The notes beneath the pieces were generated by a model that saw only the letters and a list, made by a program, of their open reading frames with translations, made no database searches and was not told where the DNA came from. Below, piece after piece: positions 59,669 to 64,000 of a stretch of DNA of 64,000 nt. This DNA comes from Helicoverpa zea (Eukaryota; Arthropoda; Insecta; Lepidoptera; Noctuidae). Both the position numbers and the translations under genes were made by a program. Positions within the stretch are counted from its first letter, which is position 1. The number at the start of each line of letters is the position of its first letter. The stretch spans positions 7,502,001-7,566,000 of the forward strand of contig NC_061461.1 in the NCBI RefSeq assembly GCF_022581195.2, in the 5' to 3' direction.

Positions 59669-62600
59669 ATGAGTAATAAGAGCTCACCGAGTAAGGCCCC
59701 AATTCTAGATTTATCTAGCTTTTGCCCAAGTGCATTCACCCTAACTTTCGTGGTCGAAGTAGTTGGAATTGATGTGTGGCATGATTGCAATGAGGGATGG
59801 CTAGACCTTGGACCAATTGATCAAGGCCTCAAGCTGACTTATCAATTGTATCCTGGGCAGATATTTGAAGTGGAAATTGTGATATGGCCACATGTAGCGA
59901 AGGTAATGGTTAACTTAGAAAAGAAATCAATATAAGTCATATTGTGTACTTCAGAGAACCACGACTCACTAAACACAGGGTGATCTTTGCTCTTGCTCTT
60001 ATGAAGAATGAGACATTTTGAAGATCTCATCGTTATAATAATTAATAAGAGCACCTTGTGTGTTAGGTATATTACGGAAATAACTACGACTGGGTTAGAA
60101 CGTGGCAGTTCTTAGAAAGAAGATGGCTTACATTTACAATCCGCCATGCGTTTCCAGTACGAGTGATGGAACTGCGCAACTTCGTGGCAACTGTGGTTCC
60201 ACATGCTGGATTGGGAGTTCTTAGTGCGACGTAATTATACTATGGCTATTATATTAATTTATATGTAGCTAATGTGATCACTAGGCTTGAATTATATATT
60301 TGGCTTGATTTAAATACCTGACCATAATATTACCTGAGGCACGATATCCAAAATTTCCCATAAACCTGACTAATTCATTGGTATATATATAATCGCTCTG
60401 CTCTTGTGTAGGTTCAAGTTTGGGTAACTATATTGTCGTTATTTAATCAGCAGCCCACAGTCTGTATTAACTCTCGTTCAATTTGTTATAGCGGCAATTC
60501 TCTGCTCAATGATATAAAGCAGAAGTATGTACTAGCAGTAGTTCTCGTATAGCGTGAATCTATCCAACCTTTGACTTTTCTTCAGTGTTAAAGCCGAGAA
60601 GGCTACAGAAGTATACCTGCCTCCTCTGCGATTTGCTGAACGTCGTCAGTTTGCTCAAGTTGTGGAGTCAGAGTACCCCATGAAGAAGTATATCGAAGAT
60701 ATGATATGGTTTCGCGTTGTTGTTTACATACCAACCTCGTATATGGATGGACTGTTTGATACTCCGTATCCAGTACAAGGTAAAGAAGTAGTCTTTTCTC
60801 TGTCTGGTTGTGGCAGAAGGAGATTGTGTTTGTTTGGATGTGGCGAGGCATCGCACAAATCTGTTTATTGGTGCAACTTCTTCTATTGATTGTACTATCT
60901 TCAAATATCTACCTCGTTAAATTTCTGCATGATACGGAACTTACTTTGATTGTGAGGCATTGTTATTTAGACAGCATATTTTCCTAGGCTTAATATTAAT
61001 TGGTCATTGCATTCACTTGAATTAGAGTATGCTCTGCAGATATAAGACACCAAGATGCAGCACTATTTCAAGTACAAAATGTCATCTTAAATCGTGCAGT
61101 AGAAGAAGAAGTGGAAGAATTGGAGGTTCCTACTGCCCCTGTGAAAAACTCGAAATTGAAACTTCCAGTCAAACAAGAGAAAAAGAAGCCTGTAGAAGTT
61201 AAATATGAAATCAAGTTGTCTGGTGATTGGTTATTAGCCGGTAAAGTATTATAAGAACATCCTGGATAGGGCCTAATAGTTAAAAAGTAGGAAAAAGTAT
61301 TAACAGGATTTGGGCGGAACAGAATCTAGCACCAAATTACTGCTTTTTGAAGGTAAAATGAATTACCTAAAAGTAAAGTAGTAAGTATACCCCACATTTC
61401 AATAAATTGCCAATATTTTTTACAAAGCAGCTAAACTAACGTAATTCAAGGGCTCGAGTCAATTTATGTAGTTGGAAGGGTCGAACGCCCTATTACGACC
61501 TTTTTAGACATGAGTAGTTACGATGTTACTATGCTATAACTAAACTATGGATATTTTATGAAGGTAAGTGATTAAGCTATTTATTGCTAATCTATCTAAC
61601 AGAAATAGCCAGGAATAATTGTCCGTTTTTATGCAAAATGGAACCACTCGATAAATTTCATTTTTTACTTTTTTTGAAGAATACTAATGTAAAAGTGGTC
61701 TAAATTCTTATACAAAAAAGAACCACATGATTTCCCCCTTGGAAAGAAGGTATATAAAAATTTTGTATAAGAATTTAGACCACTTTTACATTAGTATTTT
61801 TTAAAAAAAGTAAAAAATGAAATTTGTCGAGTGGTTCCATTTTGCATAAAAACGGACAATTTTCAATCAAATATCATTCGGAGTTTTGTTCATTTATGAA
61901 ATTGTAGATTGTTTTTGTTCGTCTAAAAATTGTTCCAGAATATTGCCTATTCTTATATTTTATTACTTATAGGAATAGGTAGAGTGATACCTTTTCAAGT
62001 GGTTGGCGATCATCCTTCAGACCAAGGAGAAATAATGGTTGTGATAAGCAGCACTAATTTGCCCGCACAAGATGATTACCCAGTTTTCTTCGTGAATTCT
62101 TGCAATCTCACTGAAATTCCAACGGCTCATTTAAAGAAACACAGGTGCATATTTAAAACTTATTTTCCGTCTTATTAGACACAGTTAAGATGTGGTTCTG
62201 ATTTGAAGTAGTGCAAATCCTACAGGTAGGTATATTTTGCAAAACAGGTTTGACAGGTTCAATTTTGAAAAGCAAACTTCTCGAAGAATTAGTTCACCAG
62301 TACTAGATAGCACTACAAAAACACAGAAACATAAAAATCATGATGACATAGGCGTGGCTTATTTCCAGAGTTGCCTATTTGTGGTCAACACCAGAAGGCA
62401 GTGTCCGTAATAGTTTGACGATTGTTTGTGGTGCAGGGTAACTGCCTATCAAGCTCAATGGTTATTCTACTAGCTATCGGTCATTAGAATCTTGTTATGG
62501 GCCAGTGGCATAGTAAGCCACGCGATCAGACATGGTTAACGCAATCATATGACTTTTTCTTTCAGATTTACGCATCTTTATACAAGATGGACTCTCAGTG

Positions 62601-63849
62601 AAGAAGACCATTTCTCAGAACGTCAATCTTTAAACTCAAAAAAACTGAAAACAGAGATTAATTTCAATGATCATCATTCGTTGCCGCTGTCAAATGTTCT
62701 GGCTTCGGAAATCATGTCTATATTTATGGATGAGCCTTTCCGACTAGAGGTAGATAGATTTATCTTATTGACTATAATTAGTTGCCTAATTAATGACGTG
62801 TTTGTAATTTATTTAAGTGTTTCTTGGAACTGAAAATTATTTACCTAAAATTGAAAAGAGACAAGTAGTGTGAAGTTTGAACTTAATGTCCATATTAATT
62901 TCAAGGACTTCTTAAATTATATCTTAAATGGTATTTTAGCTCCGCGGAATAAGGACTCCACCACCAATAACTGAAAAGCCGAAATTTTTTGGTTACGAAA
63001 AAGGAGACCGTGATTTCGGCATAGGCGTCCCTCCTCCATTTCCTAACCAGGACGCGGATATTCTCATCGCGCAGACAAGAATTGATGCAAGAGCTCTAAC
63101 AAAAATTAATGGTACTCTCAACGGAGAGTTTCCATTGTATCCCCCTGAAACATATTTGGTGCCATTAGAACGCGAAGGAATTTGCACGAACGATATTAAT
63201 GCAGTAAGGGCGAAGGTGCAGCCAAATTTAGTTATTCAGCCATCAGTTATATTAGAGGCACAGATGACGTTAGAACTATCTATGGGTCTCGTTGGATGCA
63301 AACCTCCGCAATTAACTCAAAGATATTCTCGACTATTCTGTCTTATTAGCGATGCTGCAGCTATAATGACTATATTACGACAGATAACAGAAATAAACGA
63401 GAACGTTTTGATATCAGGCAGTAGAGAAGGTTTGTTGACAGGATTCGGATTGGATACAGGAGATACGGTAATGTTGTATGTAGAAGGTCCAAAGGAGGGA
63501 CAGATTCTGCGTGTTTGGGAACGTACGGAAGACTTTCATCCAATTGTGAAACCCGTTTTTTCGACTTCAGCTAAGTATCGGGCCCGTTTGTATCCTGGTA
63601 AGGAAAAATTACTTTATTTCTGTTATTATAATAGACGTTTAGTGAATTCTTTTCTATCCACCTTTTAATGACGTATTTTATAAATATTTAGTTTAAGTAT
63701 GTGCTATTTTTGAAATGCAATCTTCCTTCTCAGAACTACTACTTGCTGCTATGCCATTTAACATTTTGAAGATGTTCGTTCCTCTGTCAGTATTATTAGG
63801 TTTGACACCGATTTACGCTCGTCCATCACTACCATTGCCAACTCGTACT
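59669..63849 (+). CDS. Unrecognised multi-exon gene, 3' end outside window
   Basis: Eight coding exons are visible: 59669-59902, 60067-60230, 60586-60779, 61040-61240, 61973-62144, 62566-62749, 62940-63597, 63734-63849; at least 641 residues, with all junctions in phase and a donor (ACT|GTAAGT) at the right edge. The start is uncertain: 59669 (MSNKSSPSKAPILDLSS) or an in-frame ATG at 59609. I do not recognise a domain with confidence. Visible features: an N-terminal beta-rich stretch (FVVEVVGIDVWHD, IFEVEIVIWPH), a Lys/Glu-rich linker in exon 4 (VKQEKKKPVEVKYEIKLSG), and a well-conserved-looking large exon 7 with QRYSRLFCLISDAAAIMTIL and GDTVMLYVEGPKEGQILRVW. Weak overall resemblance to cilia/flagella-associated proteins of the CFAP92/KIAA1257 type is a guess from memory. 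No signal peptide or obvious enzyme motif. Confidence 0.75.
61617..61862. mobile_element. Foldback MITE with ~105-bp arms
   Basis: Left arm 61617-61724 and right arm 61757-61862 are near-perfect inverted copies, starting AATTGTCCGTTTTTATGCAA and ending with its inverse, with a ~32-bp loop. No coding capacity. It lies in the intron between exons 61040-61240 and 61973-62144. Confidence 0.8.
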
Positions 63850-64000
63850 GTAAGTAAATAATTTCTTATTATAAATATATTGAATATTATAATATATTTA
63901 TAGACATATTATTTACATTTTTAAATATTAAATATAAAAATACCGATATCGGACACAGGGGCCAAGGTAACAGTGGTGAGGGTCCCAAAATATTAAATAT

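Overview
The window looks like nuclear DNA of a moth (Lepidoptera, possibly a noctuoid). It is AT-rich, has compact multi-exon insect genes with canonical GT-AG introns, and is full of lepidopteran-type mobile DNA: tRNA-derived SINEs, Helitron-like fragments, TA-flanked and hAT MITEs, R1- and jockey-clade LINE fragments, a Penelope remnant and CA-repeat-associated elements. The order inference rests on protein resemblance and repeat style, not on a search.

Layout. 1-23048 (+): the 3' two thirds of a Dicer gene, best read as Dicer-2 (PAZ, RNase IIIa, RNase IIIb, dsRNA-binding domain); the helicase half lies upstream of the window. Nested on the opposite strand inside its 8.9 kb intron (5119-14035) is a complete six-exon juvenile hormone epoxide hydrolase (7285-11466). 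Another Dicer intron holds a 2.06 kb near-perfect palindrome made of two 968-bp arms. 23049-40670 has no host gene that I can see. It is a nested transposon graveyard: a TA-flanked pogo-like element (25853-33507) carrying two inverted copies of an unclassified CA-tailed repeat, a twin-primed insertion of an unusual YLDD reverse transcriptase element, and a jockey fragment. It is followed by a minisatellite and by a hAT element (8-bp target duplication) that itself contains an R1-clade LINE (9-bp target duplication).

From 40671 on, host genes are dense: RpL18A (-), Adck1 (+), an unrecognised four-exon gene with a possible ubiquitin-like segment (-), Coq3 (-), and an unrecognised multi-exon gene (+) that runs off the right edge. 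RpL18A/Adck1 and Coq3/unknown are divergent pairs. Adck1 and Coq3 both belong to mitochondrial and ubiquinone-related biology, but nothing here shows co-regulation.

Gene models were built by joining open frames across splice sites and checking phase at each junction. All junctions agree in phase; the Dicer junction 2298/2419 uses a weak donor and is the least secure. One Adck1 intron uses a GC donor.
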